64,000 nt of DNA from Candidatus Gastranaerophilales bacterium (GTDB taxonomy: Bacteria > Cyanobacteriota > Vampirovibrionia > Gastranaerophilales > Gastranaerophilaceae). Numbering within the stretch: position 1 is the first letter of the stretch; every line of letters starts with the position of its first letter. A model generated the notes under the pieces. The model did not search any database. It had not been told where the DNA came from and saw only the letters and a program-made list of their open reading frames with translations. The translations under genes and the position numbers were made by a program. Positions 8,421 through 18,837 of the stretch are shown piece after piece. The stretch lies in the NCBI GenBank assembly GCA_947624685.1, contig CANQLJ010000004.1, forward strand, positions 1 through 64,000, in the 5' to 3' direction.

Positions 8421-9995
8421 TTACAAGCTAATATATTTAGCTTTATCAACACCATCTATTTGCGTAATTTTATCTAATGTTTCCTGTTTAACTGTGCTAT
8501 CTATCGCAATTATCATAATTGATTTTTCGTTTTTGTCGTTATGCTGCGAAACTTCCATACTTGAAATGTTGATTTTGTCGTTACCTAAGACAGTTGCGAC
8601 TTGAGCTACCATGTTGAGTTTATTTTCATGGGGCACTAAAAGCATATGTTTTTTAGGTTCAAAGCCGATAAAATAGTCGTTTAGGCGAATGATTTTTTTG
8701 ATATTATCGGAAATTATCTCGGCTTTGACTAAAACTTCGTCTTTATTTGTTTTTATGTTTAGCGTAAGAGTCGTTGATTGTTCGTTTGTCTTAATTGTTT
8801 TAACCTCAATTCCTCTTGAAGAGGCAATTATTGGCGCATTAACGTAATTCACGTCCGTCAGATTTTGACTCAAAACGCCTTTTAATATAGCTATTTCCAA
8901 AGGCGAAATATCAAGAGCACTCAATTTGCCGCTAACTGTGATATTGAGCTCTTTTATCGCCCCAATACTCAATTGGGAAGCAATTTTTGCGATATTTTCA
9001 GATATTTCCATATAGTCTCGAACAGGATCGAGCTTCTTTGGATTGAGCGCGGGGATGTTTATAGCGCTTGTTGCATCCCTGCCTTCCAAGACATTAACCA
9101 CTTGATGAGCGACGTCAAGCGCCACATTAATCTGCGCTTCGTTTGTGCTTGCGCCAAGATGAGGTGTCAATATTGCTTTTGCACCCAATGCAATGAGGGG
9201 TGATTTATCAATATTTTTTTCATCTTCATATACATCAATTGCACACTGCGCAACTTGCCCCATTTCAATTGCCTTAGCAAGTGCTGTTTCATCAATTATT
9301 CCCCCGCGAGCGCAATTAATTATTCTAACGCCTTTTTTCATTCGGTTAATTGAATTTGTGTTAATCAAACCGGTTGTTTCTTTGGTTTTTGGGGTGTGAA
9401 TAGTTAAATAATCAAATAATCCCCAAAAATCATCCAAATGTTCAATGTAGCTATAGCCTTGCTTTTCGACCATTTCTTTATTTGCCCAAGGGTCGTATAC
9501 AACAACTTTCATCCCCAAAGACGCTGCGACGTTTGCAACATGGCCTCCGATTTTACCGAGTCCCAAAACACCCAAGGTTTTATTATAAACTTCGACACCC
9601 AAGAATTTTGAGCGCTCCCAAAGCCCCTGCTTAACTGAATTATCGGCACTCGGGATATTTCTTGACATCGCCATCATCATAGCTATAGTATGTTCCGCTG
9701 CGGCGTGGGTGTTGCCATCGGGCGAATTTACAACAATTATACCTTTTTTTGTCGCTGCTTCAACATCGATGTTATCGACCCCGACGCCTGCTCGGGCAAT
9801 GATTTTAAGGTTTGAAGCGTTTATGATTTTTTCGGTTAATTTTGTTTGAGAACGAATTAAAATCGCATCATACTTTGAAATTATTTTACATAACTCATCT
9901 TCTTCCATCGTGGGCAGATTATCGACTTGCGCCGCTTTTTGGACAATATCAACCGCTAAATCGTTGATTTTATCCGTTATTAATACTTTTGGCAT
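8421..9995 (-). CDS. serA: D-3-phosphoglycerate dehydrogenase
   Basis: 524 aa; ARAGVGVDNIDVEAATKKGIIVVNSP, GLGKIGGHVA, INCARGGIIDE, LTPHLGAST; C-terminal ACT-like region. Confidence 0.95.
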   Translation of the reverse strand: MPKVLITDKINDLAVDIVQKAAQVDNLPTMEEDELCKIISKYDAILIRSQTKLTEKIINASNLKIIARAGVGVDNIDVEAATKKGIIVVNSPDGNTHAAAEHTIAMMMAMSRNIPSADNSVKQGLWERSKFLGVEVYNKTLGVLGLGKIGGHVANVAASLGMKVVVYDPWANKEMVEKQGYSYIEHLDDFWGLFDYLTIHTPKTKETTGLINTNSINRMKKGVRIINCARGGIIDETALAKAIEMGQVAQCAIDVYEDEKNIDKSPLIALGAKAILTPHLGASTNEAQINVALDVAHQVVNVLEGRDATSAINIPALNPKKLDPVRDYMEISENIAKIASQLSIGAIKELNITVSGKLSALDISPLEIAILKGVLSQNLTDVNYVNAPIIASSRGIEVKTIKTNEQSTTLTLNIKTNKDEVLVKAEIISDNIKKIIRLNDYFIGFEPKKHMLLVPHENKLNMVAQVATVLGNDKINISSMEVSQHNDKNEKSIMIIAIDSTVKQETLDKITQIDGVDKAKYISL

Positions 9996-10072
9996 CTTTA
10001 TATATAAACTCCTTTATTTATTTTTTTGGGCTTGGTTTTTTGGTTTATTCTTTTTTAGGGTTATCCTTTGGG

Positions 10073-11047
10073 CTATCCTTTAGGTAAGTAGCTTTGAGAA
10101 TACCTGTAGGATTGGATAAATCCGACTGATTCATACATTTTTAAAGCGCTTATTGAACTTAAATCCAATGTCGCATTAAGCTCCGTTATATCGATTATTC
10201 CGCCCTGATCAAGCTTGATTATATCTAATACCGCAGATTTAACAAGGTTTTTAGAGAGCTTTTGCCCTTGGTGTTCTTTTAATATCCCGATTAGAGGCAG
10301 ATTTGCAATCGAATCGGCCGTGACATTAGCCAAACAAAAGCCCACAAGCTTGTTTTCATAAAGAAGGACTTTGCTTGCCTGGGGCAAAAATCTTCCATAG
10401 ATTGAACTTGTGATTTTATGAGCAATGTCTCTGCAGCCTTCGATAGTTGTGAAACGAGTGTCAAAATTCGTGTCGGAAGAATCTTTGAAAGCTCCGTATA
10501 TGACTTGGGCAAGCTCTTCAAAATATATGTCACGATAGGGCGTGAGCTTATAGCCTATTGGCATGTCGTTGTAGTTTTGGGTTGTTAATTCTTTTATGAG
10601 TTGTTTATTATCTATATCAAAAACCACAACGCTTGTGTCGATGAAGTTAAAACCAAATTGAGCGATTTCCTTTTTAAAGCTTTCTTGAACACCGAGCATC
10701 GCATAGCTTACGATTGCGTGTTTACGCTGTTTTTTGGTCACTTCCATGAATTTTTCAAAAAGTGCTAATCTCTTTTTATTAATGTCTTCGGTACCCAAAC
10801 AATGTATTACAAAAAGCTCGATAACATCATGCTGCACCGTGGTATATGCCAAAAAACCCGTGGGGATAGAATCTTCAAGCAAAATTAAACAAGAAATTAA
10901 ATCTTTTTTAAATGAGTCAATAAAATCATCATAAACCAAAGGGTCAATTTCAAATTTATAGTCCGTGCGAGCTTTGAGGCGAAAATCGTTATATGCGCCT
11001 TGGAATACTCTGAAATATTTTTCTTCTAATAAAGCGATTTCATACAT
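10073..11047 (-). CDS. GNAT-family acetyltransferase, possibly tandem GNAT
   Basis: 324 aa; C-terminal half KVLLYENKLVGFCLANV...IGILKEHQGQKLSKNLVKSAV...ALKMYESVGFIQSYRY is GNAT-like. Confidence 0.65.
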   Translation of the reverse strand: MYEIALLEEKYFRVFQGAYNDFRLKARTDYKFEIDPLVYDDFIDSFKKDLISCLILLEDSIPTGFLAYTTVQHDVIELFVIHCLGTEDINKKRLALFEKFMEVTKKQRKHAIVSYAMLGVQESFKKEIAQFGFNFIDTSVVVFDIDNKQLIKELTTQNYNDMPIGYKLTPYRDIYFEELAQVIYGAFKDSSDTNFDTRFTTIEGCRDIAHKITSSIYGRFLPQASKVLLYENKLVGFCLANVTADSIANLPLIGILKEHQGQKLSKNLVKSAVLDIIKLDQGGIIDITELNATLDLSSISALKMYESVGFIQSYRYSQSYLPKG

Positions 11048-11175
11048 AAAGACAATACTTTCCTGATTTTTGCTTATTGTATCATGGACTTAATCCAATT
11101 TTCAAATTTTATGTGTAGTTTTGTATCATATTTTACAAAATGGTAAAAAATTAATTTTTAATATAAAATAAAAAT

Positions 11176-11973
11176 ATGTTCGAACTGAATAAAACATTTA
11201 CTTATCAAAGATTTGTTTTGCTTTGGGGACAAATTGAGGAGTTTTTGATATTAATCGGAAACCTGGGCAAAGACTTTGTCGATGTCATAAAGCGGATTTT
11301 GTCTTTGGAGATTAATTTAAACGAAACGATTGAACAATCAAAGCGCTTCGCGTATGACAGTTTACCCATAAGCTTAACCATTGTTTCAATGACATCAGCT
11401 ATCATTGCAATGCAGTTGGCGCCTGAGCTTGCGCGCCAAGGTGGAGCTGATTATACGGGAATGTTAAGCGCTCTTGTGATGGTTAGGGAGCTTGCTGCCG
11501 TTATGAGCGCATTTGCTATCATTTCAATGGTCGGAGCTTCATTTGCTTCTGAAATTGCTTCAATGGCGGTAACGGAACAAATTAGCGCGATGAAAGTCTT
11601 AAAAGTCGACCCCATTGCCTATCTTTTTGTCCCAAGGTTCATTGCGGGAGCCTTGTTTATGCCCGTTGTGTTCATAGTTTCGGGGTTTTGCGGACTTGTT
11701 TGCGCGGGGCTTGTATCAAACTGGTGTGCGGATTTGAGCCTTTTAAATTATTTCACATCCCTTTGGCATGGGCTTTATATCAGAGATATTTTTATAGCAC
11801 TGTTAAAAAGCTCGTTTTTCGGTGCAACAATTGCGCTAATCAGCTCATCATGCGGCTACAGCGCCCATGGCGGAGCAAAAGAGGTCGGTTTAGCGACCAC
11901 AAAAGCAGTCGTGAGTTCGTTTCTTGCAATTGCAATGTGGGATTTCATCTTTGCTTCGGTATTTTATCTGTAA
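11176..11973 (+). CDS. mlaE: MlaE-family lipid ABC transporter permease
   Basis: 265 aa; AIIAMQLAPELARQGGADYTGMLSALVMVRELAAVMSAFAIISMVGASFASEIASMAVTEQISAMKVLKVDPIAYLFVPR. Confidence 0.9.
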   Translation: MFELNKTFTYQRFVLLWGQIEEFLILIGNLGKDFVDVIKRILSLEINLNETIEQSKRFAYDSLPISLTIVSMTSAIIAMQLAPELARQGGADYTGMLSALVMVRELAAVMSAFAIISMVGASFASEIASMAVTEQISAMKVLKVDPIAYLFVPRFIAGALFMPVVFIVSGFCGLVCAGLVSNWCADLSLLNYFTSLWHGLYIRDIFIALLKSSFFGATIALISSSCGYSAHGGAKEVGLATTKAVVSSFLAIAMWDFIFASVFYL

Positions 11974-11987
11974 AATAAAAGGGTATT

Positions 11988-12713
11988 ATGACACTAGAAG
12001 TTAAAAATTTAACAAAAATATTTGATAATAAAAAAGTTTTGGATAATGTATCATTCAAAGTTGAAAACGGGCAGACCCTTGGCGTCGTAGGGTTTTCGGG
12101 GAGCGGAAAATCGACACTTTTAAAAATAATCTCAGGCATTTTAGAAAAAGATTCTGGTGAAATAATTCTTCCGAATAACTCCGAAGTTGCGATGGCTTTT
12201 CAATACAGCGCCCTTTTTGATTTTTTGGATGTGTATGATAACATTGCTTTTCCGCTTGTCGAAAGAAAAGAATTTCGAGGAAAATATTCTAAAGACGAAA
12301 TTACAAAAATAGTCTCTCAAAAGCTCCAAATGGTCGGTTTAGAAGGAATTGAAGAAAAATTTCCTTCCGAATTATCAGGCGGTATGCAAAAAAGAGTCGG
12401 GTTCGCCCGCGCAATTGTAACCAATCCCAACGTCATTTTATATGACGAACCCACATCCGGCCTTGATCCCGTTACTTCAACGATGATAGAAGATTATATA
12501 GTCAGATTAAAAAGAGAGCTAAATGCCTCATGTGTTGTTGTAACGCACCAATTATCAACCATAAGGCGCGCAGTTGACTATGTAATTATGCTCTATCAAG
12601 GTAAAATCGTCTTTGACGGCAAAGTGGAAGACTTTTTAAACAACAAAAACGAATACGCAAGACAATTTGTCACAGCCTCAATTCAAGGGCCAATGAATAT
12701 CATAGGAAAATAA
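11988..12713 (+). CDS. mlaF: MlaF-like ABC transporter ATP-binding protein
   Basis: Walker A GFSGSGKST, signature LSGGMQKRVGFARAI, Walker B VILYDEPTSGLDP; directly after mlaE. Confidence 0.92.
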   Translation: MTLEVKNLTKIFDNKKVLDNVSFKVENGQTLGVVGFSGSGKSTLLKIISGILEKDSGEIILPNNSEVAMAFQYSALFDFLDVYDNIAFPLVERKEFRGKYSKDEITKIVSQKLQMVGLEGIEEKFPSELSGGMQKRVGFARAIVTNPNVILYDEPTSGLDPVTSTMIEDYIVRLKRELNASCVVVTHQLSTIRRAVDYVIMLYQGKIVFDGKVEDFLNNKNEYARQFVTASIQGPMNIIGK

Positions 12714-12746
12714 AACAATAAAATTGAACTAAAAAAGGAAAAATCA

Positions 12747-14108
12747 ATGGATAAAAAAAATTATTCTTCATCTTTAAAAGTCGGCTTATTAACCTTGGGC
12801 GCAGTCTCAATTTTAATCTTCACCGTGCTTTGGGTCAAAGGAAGAAGCTTATCTTCGGGTGAACGTATTGATTTAGCCTTTAAAGACGTCAACGGAATGA
12901 GAGCAGGAAGTGCAGTTCAGATGATGGGGCTTCGAATCGGCCAAGTCGAAGAAATAACTCCCGTAATTCAAGGGAAAGACAGTTTCGTCAAACTTCGCTT
13001 CGTAATTACGGAAAAAGGCGTCAAAGTGCCTCTTGCTTCCACCGTTTCAATCCAGCAATCGGGAATCATCGGGGAACAATTCCTCGAAGTCACCCCGCCA
13101 AAGACGGAAGTGAGGTATTTTGAAACATCAAAACCCGATACCGTAATTAAAAAAGACCAGCCCATCTATATGGTTTTATCAAAAGGCGAAAAAGAAATTG
13201 CAAGAGTAATTGATGTTGAAGTCGTGAATAAATCTCAATTGTCCTATGAACTTAAGCAATCAATCAAAACCAAAAAAGCCCTCAAAATCTCCTATGCGAT
13301 TAATCTTGCGGGGTTATTCATAAATAAAGATGATGTAAATATTAAAATCCAAAACGATAAATTATATTTTTACCTAAACGACGGCGAAATTATCCAAACA
13401 CCAAACGAAAACCTTAAATATACAGTAATTGAGCCGATGAGACTGTCTGATTTTATGGATTTAGGCTTTAGAGCAACACATGCCATGCTTGAAACAAACG
13501 ACAAAATCAACGAAATTTTATCGGATGAATTTATCTTAAGCATAAAAGATTCCGTTGAAAACATAAATAAATTAACTAAAAGCGCAAACACAACTCTCGA
13601 CAAGGCTTCCGTTCTTATCGATTCAAGCAAAAACGAACTTACAAGCTTAATTAATCAAAGCGAAGATTTAATCAAAAACTTAAATAAATTAACAATGAAT
13701 CTAAACGAGCTTATATCCGATGAAACATTGAAAAATGACGTCGTTTCAAGCATCAAATCAGTCGGCAGAATGTCTGATAATATAAACAGAATCTTAGAAG
13801 ACGACCAAACAAACGAAATTATGTTTAACCTAAACGAAACAATGAGAAACCTAGGCGACATATCCTCTTATGTCAACGAATATACAAAAGACGAAAAGCT
13901 CAAAGAAGACATAACTTCAACAATATCTAATCTTTCAAGCATCACTTGCAACATCTCAAAAGTCATGGACGATTATAACAGATTGGACGAAAACGAAAAA
14001 TTGAAGCTCAAAGACACAATCAAAGACGTTTTAGCCATTACAAAAAATGTCAAAAAATTCTCCGAAAAATTAAACAAGAGATTTTTATTGTTCAGGCTGA
14101 TGTTCTAA
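12747..14108 (+). CDS. mlaD: MlaD/MCE-domain protein with long helical C-terminus
   Basis: N-terminal TM; FKDVNGMRAGSAVQMMGLRIGQVEEI MCE core; downstream helical repeats; follows mlaEF. Confidence 0.88.
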   Translation: MDKKNYSSSLKVGLLTLGAVSILIFTVLWVKGRSLSSGERIDLAFKDVNGMRAGSAVQMMGLRIGQVEEITPVIQGKDSFVKLRFVITEKGVKVPLASTVSIQQSGIIGEQFLEVTPPKTEVRYFETSKPDTVIKKDQPIYMVLSKGEKEIARVIDVEVVNKSQLSYELKQSIKTKKALKISYAINLAGLFINKDDVNIKIQNDKLYFYLNDGEIIQTPNENLKYTVIEPMRLSDFMDLGFRATHAMLETNDKINEILSDEFILSIKDSVENINKLTKSANTTLDKASVLIDSSKNELTSLINQSEDLIKNLNKLTMNLNELISDETLKNDVVSSIKSVGRMSDNINRILEDDQTNEIMFNLNETMRNLGDISSYVNEYTKDEKLKEDITSTISNLSSITCNISKVMDDYNRLDENEKLKLKDTIKDVLAITKNVKKFSEKLNKRFLLFRLMF

Positions 14109-14145
14109 AATACTTTAAAAAACGCCTCTAAACATAATAAATACT

Positions 14146-15258
14146 ATGAAAAATTATAAACTATATTTTCAAAAAATCCACTATGGCGCGCTTAAACCTA
14201 ATTTATTTACGGGCGCAATGTTATCCGTGTGCGAATTTTTTTATAAAAATATCGTAGTTTTTAAAAATCTTTTATATGAAAAAAATATCTTAAAAGAAAA
14301 TAGTGTCGATTGTTTTGTGACTTGTGTCGGAAATCTCACAACGGGAGGTGTGGGTAAAACCCCCATTGTAATATATCTTGCAAATAAAAAAGAGCGCGAA
14401 GGTAAGCGCGTTGCAATTATATCAAGAGGTTACGGCTCAAAATTGTCGAAATTGGCGGCAAAAAACAGCAAAAACGCCCCTTCAATTATAAAAGATTATG
14501 AAAAAATATACTATACAGACGGTTCAATTTGCGGGGATGAAGCATTTCAATGTGCAAAAAACATAAATAAAAACGTAATTATGATAACTTGCCCAGATAG
14601 ATTTAAAGCGGCAAAACTGGCAACAGAAAAATATAAAGTCGATGAAATAATTCTTGATGACGGCTTTCAAAATCGAAAATTAAAAAAAGACTGTTCAATT
14701 CTTGTTCTTGATTCTAAAATGCGCTTCGGAAACAATCATCTTTTGCCCCTTGGGCCTCTAAGAGAGCCCATTCAAGAGGGATTTAAAAGGGCGGATGAAA
14801 TTATCCTAACTGATAAGAATGATGAAAACCTATCTGATGCTATTAATTGGATTAAAAAAATAAATAAAAAAAATCTTAAAATAAAAATATCCAAAATGCT
14901 CCCAAAAAGAATCTATAACGCTCAAACAAAAGCAAATATAGTAAATTTTAGGGAAAGTAAAAACGAAAATGAAAATGAAAGTAAAAAGCAAAAAGCAATA
15001 GCATTTAGCGCAATCGGGCAAAATGAGCAATTTTTTAATTTTGCAAAAGAATTTTATGACATAGTCAAATGTCCTTTTTGCGACCATTATAAATACACAA
15101 AAAAAGACATTTTGGGTTTAGTCAAGCTTGCAAAAGAAAACAAAACAAATGTTTTTTTAACAACCCAAAAAGACGAAACAAAAATTGCGCCGTTAATCAA
15201 AGACCTTTGCGGCTATTGTTTCAACGTCTTAGAGCTTGAGGTTGAATTTTGCGAATAG
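14146..15258 (+). CDS. lpxK: Tetraacyldisaccharide 4'-kinase
   Basis: VGNLTTGGVGKTPIVIYLA, ISRGYGSK, VDEIILDDGFQNRKLKKDCSILVLD, LLPLGPLREP. Confidence 0.93.
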   Translation: MKNYKLYFQKIHYGALKPNLFTGAMLSVCEFFYKNIVVFKNLLYEKNILKENSVDCFVTCVGNLTTGGVGKTPIVIYLANKKEREGKRVAIISRGYGSKLSKLAAKNSKNAPSIIKDYEKIYYTDGSICGDEAFQCAKNINKNVIMITCPDRFKAAKLATEKYKVDEIILDDGFQNRKLKKDCSILVLDSKMRFGNNHLLPLGPLREPIQEGFKRADEIILTDKNDENLSDAINWIKKINKKNLKIKISKMLPKRIYNAQTKANIVNFRESKNENENESKKQKAIAFSAIGQNEQFFNFAKEFYDIVKCPFCDHYKYTKKDILGLVKLAKENKTNVFLTTQKDETKIAPLIKDLCGYCFNVLELEVEFCE

Positions 15259-15263
15259 ATTAA

Positions 15264-16262
15264 TTAGAAAGCAAAGTTGTTCATTTCGACATATTCGATT
15301 GCTTCATCCATAGAGTCAAAGACTTGGATAGTGTCATTTAAAAATACATATTCCAAAGCCTTCACGACGTCTTCACAGGGTTTAACCAAAATGAACATGC
15401 CGTCTTTTGTGCTAATTGCTTTATAAACTTCCGAAAACAAGTTTGCATAACTGTCAGAGAAGATTTTGATATGTTCCATATTGAATATGACGTTCTTTTT
15501 GCCCGTCAAAACATTTGCATTAACTTCTTTGACAATTTTGTCGACATATTTTTCGTTATTAACTTTATACAAAGTCAACGTGCAGATGTTGTCGTTGACA
15601 TAATATCTTGAAAATTCTTCGTTTGCGATTTTTTCGGCAGAATTTGAAATGAATTTTAAGACATTTTCATGCCATTGCGGAGCTTTCGGAATAAATTCAT
15701 TTATTTCAAGTTTATAGGCTTCTTGAATTATTTGAGGGTTGTCGGTACCCGATATGACAATGATTTTGAAGTCTTTATTTTCTTCGTTTTTGATTTTATT
15801 TGCGGCTTTAATAAGGTCAAAACCGTCTTTATAATCGGGCAGATACAAGTCCAAAACGAGAAAATCGAAGTTTTTCTTTTTAAATTCGGCAAGCGCTTCT
15901 TCTTTGTTTCTTGCAACATAAACATTCATGCCGATTTTTTGAAGCATGGTTGTGAGCTGAAAGATTGATAGCTCGGTATCATCGACGATTAAGACATTTG
16001 TAACTTCCGCAGAAAAGAAGCTCATCGGATAGTTAAAGAAATTTAACTTTCTCTCAATTGCAATGAGCGCGCGAGATACAAGCTCTTTTGCGTCCTCTTG
16101 AGTGTCGGCGGCAATTTCGATGTCCGAAAGTTTAAGCAAGTCTTCAAATTGTTCGTTAGTGATGGTGATGTCAGTTTGTCCATCTTGTCCAAATTGGCTC
16201 AATTGGCTCATTTGGTCTGTTTGCATATCGGATGCAATAAATTCGTTTTCTATATTTTCCAT
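15264..16262 (-). CDS. Response regulator: REC domain followed by STAS-like domain
   Basis: LIVDDTE, FLVLDLYLP, IVISGTD, FIPKAP (REC); C-terminal KNVIFNMEHIKIFSDSYANLFSEVYKAIST...VFDSMDEAIEYVE. The ORF-track start (16298) is a TTG overlapping TATAAT; ATG at 16262 has AGGA upstream. Confidence 0.75.
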   Translation of the reverse strand: MENIENEFIASDMQTDQMSQLSQFGQDGQTDITITNEQFEDLLKLSDIEIAADTQEDAKELVSRALIAIERKLNFFNYPMSFFSAEVTNVLIVDDTELSIFQLTTMLQKIGMNVYVARNKEEALAEFKKKNFDFLVLDLYLPDYKDGFDLIKAANKIKNEENKDFKIIVISGTDNPQIIQEAYKLEINEFIPKAPQWHENVLKFISNSAEKIANEEFSRYYVNDNICTLTLYKVNNEKYVDKIVKEVNANVLTGKKNVIFNMEHIKIFSDSYANLFSEVYKAISTKDGMFILVKPCEDVVKALEYVFLNDTIQVFDSMDEAIEYVEMNNFAF

Positions 16263-16385
16263 AATATTCCTAAAATCCTTATAATTTGAATTATACAATT
16301 AATCTTTCAAAAATGCCACAATTAATTTTTTATTATATAATAATTAGTATAAATTGAGGATAAAACCTTTCAAAAAGGAGAAAAT

Positions 16386-17888
16386 ATGAACGGCACAATT
16401 AACACAAAGGCATTCGGAAAAAACGATATTAGAGGGATTTTCCCCTCCGAAGTTAATTGTGAAGTCTTTTATTGGGCGGCAAAAGGTTATGTAAATTTTG
16501 TTATAGAAGAATTTAAAAAACAAAACAAAGAAAAAATCCCCCGCGACCTTTTGTTTGCGGTTTGTATGGACGCAAGATTAAGTTCACAGGAGCTTAAAGG
16601 CGCAATAATCCAAGGACTCACTTCAACAGGGGCAAATGTTCTTGATTTAGGGCTTGCGCCGACGCCGTTGGGGTATTATAGCGAATTTGCAAAAATCGAA
16701 CCCGAAATTTTGGAAGGAAAAAAGGTTAGCGGTGCTCTCATCATCACCGCTTCTCATAACCCAAAAGAATATAACGGGCTTAAGATGACCTTTAATCGCC
16801 ACAGCTTGAATGAAGAACAAATTAAAGAAGTAAAAAAATATACAATTGAAATAAAAGAAAAAAATTCAATCTACAGGCAAATCATAAACGGATTTACAAA
16901 AAAATACGATATTATTGAAAACTATCAAAATAAAATCTTAGATTCATTCGGAAAAATAGGAAAAGGAATAAAAATCGTAGTCGATAGCGCAAACGCTACA
17001 GGAGGGCTCGTCGCGCCAAAGTTATATCGAGATTTAGGATGCGAAGTTATTGAACTTTTTTCCGAGCCCGACGGCAATTTCCCAAACCATCATCCGAACC
17101 CATCCGACATTAAAACTTTAGATGCCGTCAGAAAAGAGGTCAAAAAACAAAAAGCCGATTTTGCGCTTGCTTTTGATGGTGATTCAGACAGAATCGGCGC
17201 AATTGGGCCCGAAGGTGAGATAATTTCTGGGGATAAATTGCTTTTAATCTATGCTAAAGATTTAATTGAAAGCCTCAAAATCCATGGCGAAGCACCCACA
17301 ATTGTCTCCGAGGTTAAATGTTCTCAAATTTTATATGATACAATTGAATCCCTTGGCGCTCGAGCAATCATGGCAAAAACCGGCCACGGCTATATAAAAT
17401 CGCAAATGAGAGAACAAAATGCGCTTTTAGCGGGCGAAATGTCGGGGCATATGTTTTTTAAAGACAGATACTACGGTTATGATGACGCAATATACGCCGG
17501 ATGCCGCCTCATTGAGATAGTTGCAAAAAATAAAATAAATAATCCCAATTTTAAATTTATGGATTTATTGAATGATTTTAATGACATTTGTTTATCCGAC
17601 GAAATTCGTCTCAAATGCCCTAATGAGCTTAAAAAAGAAGTCTTGGACATTTTAAAAACAAAGATAAATGATGAACTTTTTAATTCAAAAATAAAAGAAA
17701 CAATAACCATAGACGGGCTTAGAATTGTCTTTGATGACGGTTTTGCGCTCATTCGCCAAAGCAACACGGAGCCTGTTTTCACCCTTCGATTTGAAGCAAA
17801 AACAAAACAAAATTGCGAAAAATATAAAAATACTTTGGTCGATTTAACTTGTACATTAGTGGATAATTTAACGGGCAAAAAGTCCTAG
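16386..17888 (+). CDS. Phosphomannomutase/phosphoglucomutase
   Basis: GALIITASHNPKEYNGLK, ALAFDGDSDRIGAI, GEMSGHMFF, IRQSNTEPVFTLRFE. Confidence 0.93.
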   Translation: MNGTINTKAFGKNDIRGIFPSEVNCEVFYWAAKGYVNFVIEEFKKQNKEKIPRDLLFAVCMDARLSSQELKGAIIQGLTSTGANVLDLGLAPTPLGYYSEFAKIEPEILEGKKVSGALIITASHNPKEYNGLKMTFNRHSLNEEQIKEVKKYTIEIKEKNSIYRQIINGFTKKYDIIENYQNKILDSFGKIGKGIKIVVDSANATGGLVAPKLYRDLGCEVIELFSEPDGNFPNHHPNPSDIKTLDAVRKEVKKQKADFALAFDGDSDRIGAIGPEGEIISGDKLLLIYAKDLIESLKIHGEAPTIVSEVKCSQILYDTIESLGARAIMAKTGHGYIKSQMREQNALLAGEMSGHMFFKDRYYGYDDAIYAGCRLIEIVAKNKINNPNFKFMDLLNDFNDICLSDEIRLKCPNELKKEVLDILKTKINDELFNSKIKETITIDGLRIVFDDGFALIRQSNTEPVFTLRFEAKTKQNCEKYKNTLVDLTCTLVDNLTGKKS

Positions 17889-17945
17889 ATTATCTTAGCC
17901 AAAGCTCTAAGAAAAAATATAAAAAGTGCTGATATAATATTCATT

Positions 17946-18824
17946 ATGAAAATCAAAAATCAACAAAAATTTAATAACGTTAAAATCCTTTTGACCCTTC
18001 TATTTTTAATATTTTCTTCCTGCTGCTATGCTATTAACTCAAATGAAGAACTATCAAAAATGGAAGATTCGATTTTTGGTTTTTCATATTCTAACGATGA
18101 CGCTCAAAAGCGTCTATCAAGAATTGAAACAAACGTTTTGGGCGTTGTTAATTCAAAATTAACTATCGAACAAAGAATTAAAAAATTAAACGAGGCAATG
18201 GGTTTTGAGACAATTGAAGAAAGTCAAAAACCCGCCTATGAACTGAATCAAGAAGAAGTCGCGGGGATAAATTACCCTCAAATTGATTCTCTTGAATATC
18301 AACTCTTTCAAACGACTTATGAAAAAGAAAACATCTATAAAAGGCTTGAAAGGCTTGAAACAAAGCTCTTTGGCTCTGTTCAAGACGGGGCATTATCTTC
18401 CCGAACGGAAAGATTAAAAGCTTATATTAATAAAGACCAAGTGGCTCAAAACCCATATTCAAGTCCCTATCAATATAACCAAAGACCCTATAGCCCGACT
18501 GATGACGTCTCAAGGTATATGGGTTCACAAAGTAAATACGATAATTCCGACATTCATATCCAATTGGCGGGGCTTGAGAGCATACTTTTTTCAAAAACAT
18601 ATTCCCAAGACCCCGTGGGTTTAAGGCTTAACCGACTTGAAAGAAAAATATTCCAAAGAGACTTTTCTTCGGATGATGATTACCTTAGAATCCAAAGACT
18701 CCAAGCCGCCGCAAGCGCTCAGCAGACAGCAAAAATCTATGAAGCAAATAAATTTCAAAAATATGCTTCAACAGGCATGCAGATAGGTTCTATAATTTTA
18801 ATGATTTTAGCTTTGATATTGTAA
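17946..18824 (+). CDS. Signal-peptide protein with repeated RLxRLExxxFG units and C-terminal TM helix
   Basis: Repeats: KRLSRIETNVLG, KRLERLETKLFG, LRLNRLERKIFQ; N-terminal signal peptide; C-terminal IGSIILMILALIL. Confidence 0.7.
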   Translation: MKIKNQQKFNNVKILLTLLFLIFSSCCYAINSNEELSKMEDSIFGFSYSNDDAQKRLSRIETNVLGVVNSKLTIEQRIKKLNEAMGFETIEESQKPAYELNQEEVAGINYPQIDSLEYQLFQTTYEKENIYKRLERLETKLFGSVQDGALSSRTERLKAYINKDQVAQNPYSSPYQYNQRPYSPTDDVSRYMGSQSKYDNSDIHIQLAGLESILFSKTYSQDPVGLRLNRLERKIFQRDFSSDDDYLRIQRLQAAASAQQTAKIYEANKFQKYASTGMQIGSIILMILALIL

Positions 18825-18837
18825 TTGAGCTTTTATT

